This document shows positions 6,496 through 12,407 of a stretch of DNA of 14,854 bases, piece by piece. Source of the DNA: an uncultured Clostridia bacterium (lineage in GTDB: Bacteria > Bacillota > Clostridia > Christensenellales > Aristaeellaceae); the NCBI GenBank assembly GCA_934667105.1, contig CAKULG010000037.1, positions 1 through 14,854 on the forward strand, in the 5' to 3' direction. Each line of letters opens with the position of its first letter. Position 1 is the first letter of the stretch. The notes below the pieces were generated by a model. That model made no database searches, was not told the DNA's origin, and saw only the letters and a list, made by a program, of their open reading frames with translations. The position numbers and the translations under genes were made by a program.

Positions 6496-7122
6496 ATGGA
6501 AAACATCATCTGCGTCAGCCGTCAATACGGGAGCGGCGGCCGGGAAATCGGCGAGGCGGCGGCCAGGCGGCTGGGCGTGCCCTGCTATGACAAATGCCTG
6601 GTGCAGCGGGCGGCCCGGGAAACGGGGCTGTCCCCGCGCGCCGTGGCGGAGCGCGACGAAACGGGCGACGCCCTGGAGCTTTCCCTTTCCGGCAATCCCT
6701 TTGCGGATACGGCGGCGCTGGGGGAGGCCTTTTATTCCGAGGAGCTTCAGGTTTACGAGGCGGAGCGCCGGGCGATTCTGGCCCTGGCCCAGAAGGGCGG
6801 CTGCGTATTCATCGGCCGCTGCGCGGCGGCGATTCTTCGCCAGGCGGGGTATCGGCCGCTTTCCGTGTTTCTCTATGCCGATGAGGAAAGCCGCGCCCGG
6901 CGCATTGCCGCCCGCTGCGGAATAGACGAAAAACAGGCCCTTCGCAAGGCCCGGGAGGTGGACCGCCTGCGCAGGCGGCACTTTGATTTCTTCGCGGATA
7001 CGCGCTGGGGCCAGCCGGAGAGCTATGATCTGATGCTTTCCGCCGCCGAATACGGCGTGGAGGGGGCGGCGGAGATCATTATCGCCGCAGCGGCCAGAAA
7101 AGGGGGCGCTTCCCATGAATAA
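6496..7122 (+). CDS. Cytidylate kinase-like family protein (P-loop)
   Basis: A 208-residue P-loop protein of the cytidylate-kinase-like family (PF13189 type). The N-terminus MENIICVSRQYGSGGREIG carries the modified Walker A (residues 8-19). The inner LAQKGGCVFIGRCAAAILR and the C-terminal RRRHFDFFADTRWGQPESYDLMLSAAEYG segments are typical of the group. True CMP kinase (Cmk) is a different subgroup, so the substrate is unknown. The ATG at 6496 is chosen over an in-frame TTG at 6475 because it gives the usual family start. GAGGGG (6477-6482) lies 13 bases upstream, a little far. The stop overlaps the MATE start by 8 bases, so the two are translationally coupled. Control by the divergent LysR protein is likely. 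Confidence 0.85.
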   Translation: MENIICVSRQYGSGGREIGEAAARRLGVPCYDKCLVQRAARETGLSPRAVAERDETGDALELSLSGNPFADTAALGEAFYSEELQVYEAERRAILALAQKGGCVFIGRCAAAILRQAGYRPLSVFLYADEESRARRIAARCGIDEKQALRKAREVDRLRRRHFDFFADTRWGQPESYDLMLSAAEYGVEGAAEIIIAAAARKGGASHE

Positions 7123-8449
7123 GGATCTCACCGCCGGAAAGCCGGGCAAGGTGCTTTTGCAATTCTGCCTGCCGCTGTTTGGCAGCATCATTTTCCAGCA
7201 GCTTTATAACATCGCCGACAGCTTTGTGGCGGGGAAATTCATCGGCGATAACGCCCTGGCCGCCGTGGGGAACAGCTATGAAATCACGCTGATTTTCATC
7301 GCCTTCGCCTTTGGCTGCAACATTGGCTGCTCGGTGATCGCGGCCACGTTCTTTGGCGCGAAGGATTATTCCGCCATGAAAACCGCCATTTATACGGCGC
7401 TGATCGCCAGCGGCGCGGTTTGCCTGGCGCTGATGGCGGGGGGCCTGGCGGGGTGTGACGCGCTGCTGCGGCTGATTAAAACCCCGGCGGAGGTGTTCGC
7501 CGATTCGCGGCTGTATCTGGATATTTACATTTACAGCCTGCCCTTCGTGTTCCTTTATAACGTAGCCACGGGCATTTTCTCCGCTCTGGGGGATTCCAAA
7601 ACGCCCTTTATTTTCCTGGCCTGCTCCTCCACGGCTAATATCGGCATGGATATTCTGTTTGTGGCGGCCTTTGATATGGGGGTGGCGGGCGTGGCCTGGG
7701 CCACGTTCCTGTGCCAGGGCGTAAGCTGCGTGCTGGCGCTGCTGGTAGTATTTCGCCGGTTCGGAAAAATTTCCACGCCGGATAAGCCCGCCCTTTTTTC
7801 CTGGCGGCAGCTGCGGCGCTTTTCCGTCATCGCCGTGCCCAGCATTTTGCAGCAGAGCTTCATCTCTGTGGGCAATATCGTGATTCAGGGCGTGATTAAC
7901 GGCTTTGGCCCCGCCGTGATGGCGGGCTATTCCGCCGCCATCAAGCTGAACAACATGATGATTACCTCGCTCACCACCCTGGGCAACGGCATTTCCAATT
8001 TCACCGCCCAGAATCTGGGCGCGGAAAAATTCGACCGGGTGAAGGCCGGGTTCCGGGCGGGGCTGAAGCTCGTCTGGGCGCTGTGCGTGCCGCTGGCGCT
8101 GCTCTATTTCTTCGCCGCGCAGCCGCTTCTGCATATCTTCCTGGAGGATACCGGTGGCCTCGCCCTGAATACCGGCAGGGCGTTCCTGCACATCGTCGCG
8201 CCTTTCTATCCCATCGTGGCGGCAAAGCTGGTTTCCGACGGCGTGCTCCGCGGCGCGGGCATGATGAAGAAATTCATGGCCGCCACCTTTACTGATCTGG
8301 TCCTCCGCGTAGTTCTGGCCCTGCTGCTCCCCCAGGCCGCCCTGGGCGTTACCGGCGTTTGGCTGGCCTGGCCGATCGGCTGGGTTATCGCCACCGCCCT
8401 CTCTCTCGTATTCTACGCCAAAATCCAGTGGGGACGAGGGCAGGAATGA
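7115..8449 (+). CDS. MATE-family multidrug/metabolite efflux transporter
   Basis: A 444-residue membrane protein with about twelve helices in two related halves. Conserved MATE features include the start LTAGKPGKVLLQFCLPLFGSIIFQQLYNIADSFVAGKFIGDNALAAVG in the first half and the repeat in the second half (SVIAVPSILQQSFISVGNIVIQGVINGFG; AGYSAAIKLNNMMITSLTTLGNGISNFTAQNLGA). It would export an organic cation or metabolite using a Na+ or H+ gradient. AAGGGGG (7099-7106) lies 8 bases before the ATG, inside the upstream gene. The 8-base overlap with the kinase-like gene and the divergent LysR regulator suggest one regulated export unit. The stop codon is followed after 11 bases by a hybrid A/B repeat hairpin. 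Confidence 0.95.
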   Translation: MNKDLTAGKPGKVLLQFCLPLFGSIIFQQLYNIADSFVAGKFIGDNALAAVGNSYEITLIFIAFAFGCNIGCSVIAATFFGAKDYSAMKTAIYTALIASGAVCLALMAGGLAGCDALLRLIKTPAEVFADSRLYLDIYIYSLPFVFLYNVATGIFSALGDSKTPFIFLACSSTANIGMDILFVAAFDMGVAGVAWATFLCQGVSCVLALLVVFRRFGKISTPDKPALFSWRQLRRFSVIAVPSILQQSFISVGNIVIQGVINGFGPAVMAGYSAAIKLNNMMITSLTTLGNGISNFTAQNLGAEKFDRVKAGFRAGLKLVWALCVPLALLYFFAAQPLLHIFLEDTGGLALNTGRAFLHIVAPFYPIVAAKLVSDGVLRGAGMMKKFMAATFTDLVLRVVLALLLPQAALGVTGVWLAWPIGWVIATALSLVFYAKIQWGRGQE

Positions 8450-8460
8450 TTATAGCGAAT

Positions 8461-8518
8461 GCGGGGGAGGCGCGGGTTGCGGGCGGCAATTAAAGAATTG
8501 CACGCCCTCAGCCTCCCC
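8461..8518 (-). repeat. B-type structured repeat (copy B1) placed where an A hairpin would be
   Basis: GGGGAGGC and GCCTCCCC form the outer stem. On the minus strand the inside reads GGCTGAGGG, then GCAATTCTTTAATTGC, then CCGCCCGCAACCCGCG. The same order of parts is seen in the tandem units at 14586-14854. The outer GCGGGGG end is that of the A family. It lies 11 bases after the MATE stop. Confidence 0.7.
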
Positions 8519-8544
8519 TTAAAGGGACGGCGCTGGCCAGAATT

Positions 8545-8610
8545 CCTTCCCCTTCAAGAAAGCCGATTGGGTAAAATCGAGAGACAGGAAACCGGCTTGC
8601 TTCTTCGCAA
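8545..8610 (+). repeat. A-type intergenic repeat core, copy A2 (forward)
   Basis: AGAAAGCCGATTGGGTA (8557-8573) and CTTGCTTCTTCGCAA (8596-8610) match copies A1, A3 and A4. The terminal hairpin is not directly attached; the B1 module takes its place upstream. Confidence 0.8.
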
Positions 8611-8615
8611 GGGTT

Positions 8616-8667
8616 AAAAAAAGGCCCCAACGCTCCCTACAGCTAGGAAAACGTTTAGGCCTTTTTT
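8616..8667. terminator. Bidirectional intrinsic terminator between MATE and dehydrogenase genes
   Basis: AAAAAAGGCC (8617-8626) pairs exactly with GGCCTTTTTT (8658-8667), with AACG/CGTT as a further inner stem. A-run and T-run on opposite sides give a U-tract in either direction, so both convergent genes can end here. It sits in the middle between copies A2 and A2'. Confidence 0.8.
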
Positions 8668-8680
8668 CTTTTCACCGTTC

Positions 8681-8786
8681 GCGGAGAAACAAGGCGATTT
8701 TTTATTTCCTGCCCCTACCCGACCGGCTTTCTTGAAAGAGGTGCGGGGGAACCGTTCCTTGGCCCCCAAAGAACGGTTCCTCCGCA
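8681..8786 (-). repeat. A-type intergenic repeat, copy A2' (reverse, complete)
   Basis: Read on the minus strand it has all parts in order. The hairpin arms are 8766-8785 and 8743-8762 (20 positions, one mismatch and one G-U, CCC loop). The core AAGAAAGCCGGTCGGGTA is at 8716-8733, followed by CTTGTTTCTCCGC near 8681-8694. The hairpin ends 16 bases from the dehydrogenase stop codon. With A2 it forms a large inverted pair around the terminator. Confidence 0.85.
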
Positions 8787-8801
8787 TATGCTTAAGCGCT
8801 A

Positions 8802-9974
8802 TTAGATCTCGGGGATTTCGATTTCCACTTCGTGGCCCAGCTTGGCGGACTTGTTGATGCCGTCGATGATGGCCTGGTTGTAGAGAATCTGGGAAGAGGG
8901 CACGGGGGCGGGCTTGCCTTCCTTCACAGCGTCCAGGAAGGAGCGCACCTTCATTTCGAAGAGGCTCTTATCGCTCTTGATGATGGGGAGCTTGGTCTGG
9001 GTCTGCAGGCCGCCCATATCGGTGTAGATGGTCATTTCGCCGCCCACGGAGCCGTTCCAGCAATCGGTGGAGGGAATGCGCAGGGAAGCCTTCTTACCCA
9101 TGATGATGGTATCGCCGGGAGTATCCAGATGCATAGCCCAGGCGATGCGGAAATCCAGGATAATGCCGCCCTCCAGGCGCACGAACGCGGCCGCGAAATC
9201 ATCCACGGAGAAGCGATCGGCGTTTTCCTGGGCGGTATGATACTGGTCGGGCTTCATGTATTTCACATTCTTGCCGAAGAAATCGCTGGTGTAGCCGGTA
9301 ACGGTGAGGGGCTTGGGATAGCCGATGGCGTTGAGCACCATGTCCAGGCTGTAGCAGCCGATATCGCCCAGGGCGCCGATGCCGGCGGTGGATTTTTCGA
9401 TAAAGGTGCTGTTGGGGATGCCGCGCCGGCGGCCGCCGCCGGTCTGGATATAATAGATTTCGCCCAGCTCGCCGGATTCCACGATCTTCTTAATTTCCTG
9501 CATGTTGGGATCCATCCGGGGCTGGAAACCGATGGTGAGCAGCTTGCCGGATTCCTTTTCGGCCTTCATCACTTCCACGGCCTCATCCAGGGTGACGGTG
9601 AAGGGCTTTTCCAGCAGCACGTTCACGCCCGCCTTCAGCGCGGCGATGGCGCACTCGGCGTGGGTGGCGTTGTAGGTGCAGATGCTCACCGCGTCCAGCT
9701 TTTCATTATCCAGCATGGACTGATGATCGGGGTAGAAGTGGATGTTGGTGTAATCCACGCCGTTGCGCTCGCAGAAGGCCTGGCACTTGCCGGGGATCAG
9801 ATCGGCCATGGCCACCACTTCCACATCCGGGAATTTCACATACTGCTGAATGTGCGCTTCCGCGATCCAGCCGGTGCCGATGATGCCGACGCGCAGCTTT
9901 TTGCTGGCGTCCACTTTTTTCTCTTCCGTGCTCTGGGTAAACTGGCCCAGGACGGCGTCGCCATTATTTGCCAT
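8802..9974 (-). CDS. Gfo/Idh/MocA-family NAD(P)-dependent sugar dehydrogenase (ThuB-like position)
   Basis: A 390-residue cytoplasmic oxidoreductase. After about 26 extra N-terminal residues, the Rossmann fold begins with VGIIGTGWIAEAH (29-41). The catalytic EKP motif is at 122-124 (Lys123) and the C-terminal dimer/substrate domain carries GALGDIGCYSLD (200-211). The usual active-site His of the GD-x-x-x-H pattern is a Tyr here, as in several sub-branches. Such enzymes oxidise or epimerise sugars, inositols or sugar derivatives. A perfect AAGGAGG precedes the ATG. The gene is divergent from a ThuA-like gene, and a Gfo/Idh dehydrogenase beside ThuA is the known ThuA/ThuB arrangement for disaccharide use, so a glycoside-oxidising role is plausible. 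The exact substrate is unknown. Confidence 0.92.
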   Translation of the reverse strand: MANNGDAVLGQFTQSTEEKKVDASKKLRVGIIGTGWIAEAHIQQYVKFPDVEVVAMADLIPGKCQAFCERNGVDYTNIHFYPDHQSMLDNEKLDAVSICTYNATHAECAIAALKAGVNVLLEKPFTVTLDEAVEVMKAEKESGKLLTIGFQPRMDPNMQEIKKIVESGELGEIYYIQTGGGRRRGIPNSTFIEKSTAGIGALGDIGCYSLDMVLNAIGYPKPLTVTGYTSDFFGKNVKYMKPDQYHTAQENADRFSVDDFAAAFVRLEGGIILDFRIAWAMHLDTPGDTIIMGKKASLRIPSTDCWNGSVGGEMTIYTDMGGLQTQTKLPIIKSDKSLFEMKVRSFLDAVKEGKPAPVPSSQILYNQAIIDGINKSAKLGHEVEIEIPEI

Positions 9975-10034
9975 AACAGGTTGCCTCCTTCATTTTTGCG
10001 CGGCGCGGGGCCGCGGCCAAATCTCAACATCGTC

Positions 10035-10063
10035 ATTATAGCATGATTGTCCCTCGATGTCGA
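10035..10063 (-). promoter_or_regulatory. SigA promoter of the dehydrogenase gene with overlapping palindrome
   Basis: On the minus strand TCGACA (10058-10063), a 17-base spacer and TATAAT (10035-10040) with TGC as extended -10. The -35 box lies in CTCGA-TG-TCGAG (10053-10064), a small inverted repeat that could be an operator. Confidence 0.75.
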
Positions 10064-10082
10064 GAGCGGGAAGGGGGCCAAA

Positions 10083-10110
10083 AGTGACAAAAAGTGCTTT
10101 TTAAGTGACG
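10083..10110. promoter_or_regulatory. Three AAGTG direct repeats at helical spacing
   Basis: AAGTG(AC) begins at 10083, 10093 and 10104, that is every 10-11 bases on one face of the helix, between the two divergent promoters. This is a typical layout for a dimeric or oligomeric activator, and it could serve both genes. Confidence 0.45.
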
Positions 10111-10127
10111 TGTTTTTTCCTCCCCCT

Positions 10128-10155
10128 TGTTCCTTTCCCCCGGGCGCGGTATAAT
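10128..10155 (+). promoter_or_regulatory. Promoter of the ThuA-like gene
   Basis: TTGTTC (10128-10133), a 16-base spacer and a perfect TATAAT (10150-10155). The weak -35 box lies just downstream of the AAGTG repeats, which fits an activated promoter. Confidence 0.65.
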
Positions 10156-10193
10156 GATTTCTGTCAATCCCCCAAGAAAGGATGGAAAAAAAT

Positions 10194-10943
10194 ATGGCGA
10201 TTCATGTGACGGTTTGGAATGAAGATAGCTACGAGGACGCGCTGAAGGAGCGGCCCCAGGTGCTGGAGGTATATCCCAAGGGCCTGCTGGAGGCGGTGGC
10301 GGATATTTTCCGCGCCGAGGAGGATTTCGTGGTGCGCACCGCGTGCCTGCCCCAGGAGGAGGCCGGCCTGCCCGAGGAACTGCTGGCGGATACCGACGTG
10401 CTGGTGTGGTGGGGCCATTGCAAGCATGGCCGGGTGCCCGACGAGGTGGTTTCCCGCGTGCAGCAGCATGTGCTGCGGGGCATGGGTCTGCTGGTGCTGC
10501 ATTCCGGCCACGAATCCAAGATTTTCCAGCGTCTTATGGGCACCCAGTGCTCCTTGCGCTGGCACGAAATGAAGGATAAGGAGCGCCTGTTCGTTATCGA
10601 GCCCAGCCATCCCATCATGCGCGGCGTGCCCGCTTGGGTGGAACTGGAGGCCGAGGAAATGTACGGCGAGCGCTTCGATATTCCCGCGCCCGACGCGCTG
10701 CTGGCCATCGGCTGGTATGAAACGGGCGAAGTGTTCCGCTCCGCCTGCTGCTTCAATCGCGGCTACGGCAAGATCTTCTATTTCCAGCCCGGCCACGAAA
10801 CCCTGCGTTCCTTCCACAACCCCTATGTGCAGCTGATTCTGCGCAACGCCGCCCACTGGGCCGCCCGCGATCGCGCTCTGGACCGCGAGCTGCACAGCGA
10901 TTTTGCTCCCGCCTTGGAGCCAAAGCGCGAGGAAGAAGAATAA
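10194..10943 (+). CDS. ThuA-like (trehalose utilisation) domain protein
   Basis: A 249-residue protein matching the ThuA family nearly end to end. The landmarks are VTVWNE at the start, VLEVYPKGLLEAVAD, DVLVWWGHCKHGRVPDEVV, VLRGMGLLVLHSGHESKIFQRLMGT, HPIMRGVP, EMYGERFDIP and GKIFYFQPGHETLRSFHNPYV. It has a class I glutamine-amidotransferase-like fold, but its chemistry is poorly defined; in Rhizobiaceae ThuA works with the dehydrogenase ThuB in trehalose and related disaccharide catabolism. The ATG at 10194 gives the usual family start; an ATG at 10182 overlaps the AAAGGA binding site and is rejected. The divergent Gfo/Idh/MocA gene is the likely partner. The acidic tail (EPKREEEE) is unremarkable. 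Transcription ends at 11012-11068. Confidence 0.92.
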   Translation: MAIHVTVWNEDSYEDALKERPQVLEVYPKGLLEAVADIFRAEEDFVVRTACLPQEEAGLPEELLADTDVLVWWGHCKHGRVPDEVVSRVQQHVLRGMGLLVLHSGHESKIFQRLMGTQCSLRWHEMKDKERLFVIEPSHPIMRGVPAWVELEAEEMYGERFDIPAPDALLAIGWYETGEVFRSACCFNRGYGKIFYFQPGHETLRSFHNPYVQLILRNAAHWAARDRALDRELHSDFAPALEPKREEEE

Positions 10944-10961
10944 AAATATATAGGATATAAA

Positions 10962-11010
10962 CCGATTGGGTAAAATGAAGCGGCAAGAAAGCTGCTTGCT
11001 TCTCCGCAAA
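10962..11010 (+). repeat. A-type intergenic repeat core, copy A3 (forward, hairpin lost)
   Basis: CCGATTGGGTAAA (10962-10974) and CTTGCTTCTCCGCAAA (10995-11010) match the other copies. The GCGGGGG hairpin that should precede it is absent, replaced by an AT-rich stretch behind the ThuA-like stop codon. Confidence 0.8.
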
Positions 11011-11011
11011 C

Positions 11012-11068
11012 AAAAACGACTTGTTTCTTCGCCCTTTTCCTTTTGCTGGAGGAGAAACAAGCGTTTTT
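11012..11068. terminator. Bidirectional terminator between the ThuA-like and membrane-protein genes
   Basis: Arm AAAAACGACTTGTTTCTTC (11012-11030) pairs with GGAGAAACAAGCGTTTTT (11051-11068), about 16 bp with one bulge. A-run and T-run at opposite ends give U-tracts in both directions. The arms resemble the CTTGCTTCTCCGC/GCGGAGAAGCAAG part of the A repeat, so the terminator seems to belong to the repeat structure. Confidence 0.8.
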
Positions 11069-11119
11069 TTATTTGAAGAAGCGATCCTGGCTTTATCTAC
11101 CGTTTGCGCTTATCCGTCC

Positions 11120-11188
11120 GCGGAGAAGCAAGCGGCTTTCCTGCAGCCCTATTTTTTCCAATCGGCTTTCTTGGAGGGGTCCCCCCGC
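11120..11188 (-). repeat. A-type intergenic repeat, copy A3' (reverse, collapsed hairpin)
   Basis: On the minus strand it has GCGGGGGGACCCC (11176-11188), the core AAGAAAGCCGATTGG (11158-11172) and CTTGCTTCTCCGC (11120-11132). The inner stem and loop of the hairpin are missing, which looks like a clean deletion within the palindrome. It starts 8 bases past the stop codon of the gene at 11197. Confidence 0.75.
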
Positions 11189-11196
11189 ATTATTTT

Positions 11197-11760
11197 TTAA
11201 ATTTCATTCCCCGTTTGCCGGATGCGGTCCAGGAGGGCAAGAAATTCCTCGCGGGTGGCCTGGGGAGCGTAAATGGCGTAGGCCGCGTCGCCGCCGGAAA
11301 AGTACAGGCACCAAGCGCCGTCCCGGCCCGCCAGCATGGCGGGGTGGTTCAACAGGGTGAGCCCGCCCGCCAAATCCACGCGCAGCTCGCCCCGCAGCAG
11401 CAGCGGCGCGGCGGCGGCGGGGCGCACGGCGGAAATGGTGAGGCCCGCGTATTCCAGCGTGGCCAGGCGCGCCAGCGCGCCGTCGAACTGGGTGTTCTGG
11501 GCCGTGCCCGTGGCTGCGGCCCCGGGCAGGAAGGGCAGCGCCGCGCCGAACAGGCGGGCCAGCGCCTGGGGATCGCCCGTGGAGCCCGCCTGCAGGGGCC
11601 CCACCGTTTCCTGCTCCTCGATCACCTGCCAGCCGTCGCCCTGGCCGCTTTCCGGCGTGCGCAGCAGCACGGCGGCCGCATACGCGCAGGCCATCAGCGC
11701 CAGCGTCAGCAGCGCGGCGCCCACGCCCTTAAAAAATCGCCTGCATTTATTTCCTGCCAT
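11197..11760 (-). CDS. Hypothetical membrane-anchored protein
   Basis: A 187-residue protein I do not recognise. A basic N-terminus (MAGNKCRRFFK) is followed by one hydrophobic helix (about residues 11-33) and an otherwise Ala/Leu-rich domain expected outside the membrane. The end LFLALLDRIRQTG-like segment and WCLYFSGGDAAYAIYAP near 150-165 suggest a small folded domain, perhaps a PH-like or lipoprotein-type sensor, but no motif decides this. AAAGGAAG lies just upstream of the ATG inside the preceding gene, and the two reading frames overlap by 14 bases, so the products are probably made together. The gene ends 8 bases from the A3' repeat. Confidence 0.75.
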   Translation of the reverse strand: MAGNKCRRFFKGVGAALLTLALMACAYAAAVLLRTPESGQGDGWQVIEEQETVGPLQAGSTGDPQALARLFGAALPFLPGAAATGTAQNTQFDGALARLATLEYAGLTISAVRPAAAAPLLLRGELRVDLAGGLTLLNHPAMLAGRDGAWCLYFSGGDAAYAIYAPQATREEFLALLDRIRQTGNEI

Positions 11761-12136
11761 GCTTTCTTCCTTTCTCCTTCCGGCGCTTTTCCCATTCCTG
11801 CCCCGCCACGGCCCCGATCAGCGACAGCAGCAGGCACAGCAGCCCCATTCCCGGGCTGTGATAAACGGGCAGCAGCAGCAGCGCGCCCCCCACCGGAAAA
11901 AACGCGGCCATGGGGTGCACGCCGCCCCGCCCGGCCCACCAGCTCAGGCCCGCCGCGGCCAGAGGCGCGCCGACGTACAGCACCGCGAAATAGCAAACCA
12001 GCCCGCCCTCTCCGGGCAAAAGCTGAGCGGCCCAGCCTAGCCCCTGCAAAAGCAGGGCCAGCAGCAGCGCCAGCAAAAACCGCCGCAGGGGATGCGCGTT
12101 TCCCGCGCCCTGGGGCGGGGGCGTTTTCCTTTTCAT
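11747..12136 (-). CDS. Hypothetical small integral membrane protein
   Basis: A 129-residue protein with a basic N-terminus (MKRKTPPPQG), about four membrane helices (near 18-38, 45-65, 77-93 and 96-112) and a very basic tail (EWEKRRKEKGRKHGRK) that should lie inside the cell. No family recognised. AAAGGAAG precedes the ATG. It overlaps the downstream gene by 14 bases, indicating translational coupling and perhaps a two-protein membrane complex. It diverges from the pstS-like gene. Confidence 0.72.
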   Translation of the reverse strand: MKRKTPPPQGAGNAHPLRRFLLALLLALLLQGLGWAAQLLPGEGGLVCYFAVLYVGAPLAAAGLSWWAGRGGVHPMAAFFPVGGALLLLPVYHSPGMGLLCLLLSLIGAVAGQEWEKRRKEKGRKHGRK

Positions 12137-12186
12137 GGGGCGTTTCTTCCTTTCTTTCCCTGCGCCCGGCCGCGCCTGCCTAATAA

Positions 12187-12254
12187 AAAAACGCGGCCCG
12201 GCCCGGTTTTCATCCCCCGGGGCCGTCCCTGCTATATTCTGCGGCGGGACGGCC
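12187..12254. repeat. Inverted repeats upstream of the two membrane-protein genes
   Basis: GGCCGTCCC (12221-12229) pairs exactly with GGGACGGCC (12246-12254) across 16 bases that contain TATATT, and T-rich sequence follows to 12266. On the minus strand a GC-rich stem around 12194-12224 is followed by seven Ts (12184-12190). Each strand thus shows a terminator-like structure in a divergent region, where either operators or attenuators could be meant. I found no convincing promoter for the minus-strand genes. Confidence 0.45.
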
Positions 12255-12283
12255 TTTCCCTTTTTTGCGGCGGATTTTCATTC

Positions 12284-12322
12284 TTGACACAAACTTGACG
12301 AAAGCCCGGTTTTGCATTTAAC
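12284..12322 (+). promoter_or_regulatory. Promoter and possible Pho box of the pstS-like gene
   Basis: TTGACA (12284), TTGACG (12295) and TTTAAC (12317) fall on an 11-base repeat grid, with one degenerate unit at 12306. PhoP of Gram-positives binds TT(A/C/T)ACA repeats at about this period. TTGACG with TTTAAC, spacer 16, could also be the -35 and -10 boxes. Confidence 0.45.
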
Positions 12323-12345
12323 ACGCCGGGGGTATCATGAGAACC

Positions 12346-12365
12346 GTTGACGGGAAAACGTCAAC
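12346..12365 (+). promoter_or_regulatory. 7-bp hairpin in the pstS-like leader
   Basis: GTTGACG (12346-12352) and CGTCAAC (12359-12365) flank GGAAAA, 42 bases before the start codon. The loop is GNRA-like (closing G-C, GGAAAA). It may stabilise the messenger or be an operator just downstream of the promoter. Confidence 0.4.
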
Positions 12366-12407
12366 CAAACCGACGAGAAAACGGGAATTTGAAAGGAGCA
12401 GTTTATT

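Noticed and set aside
8832..10046. Open frame of 404 codons on the plus strand
   Set aside because: Antisense to the Gfo/Idh/MocA gene; His/Gly/Ala-rich shadow frame without domain signatures.
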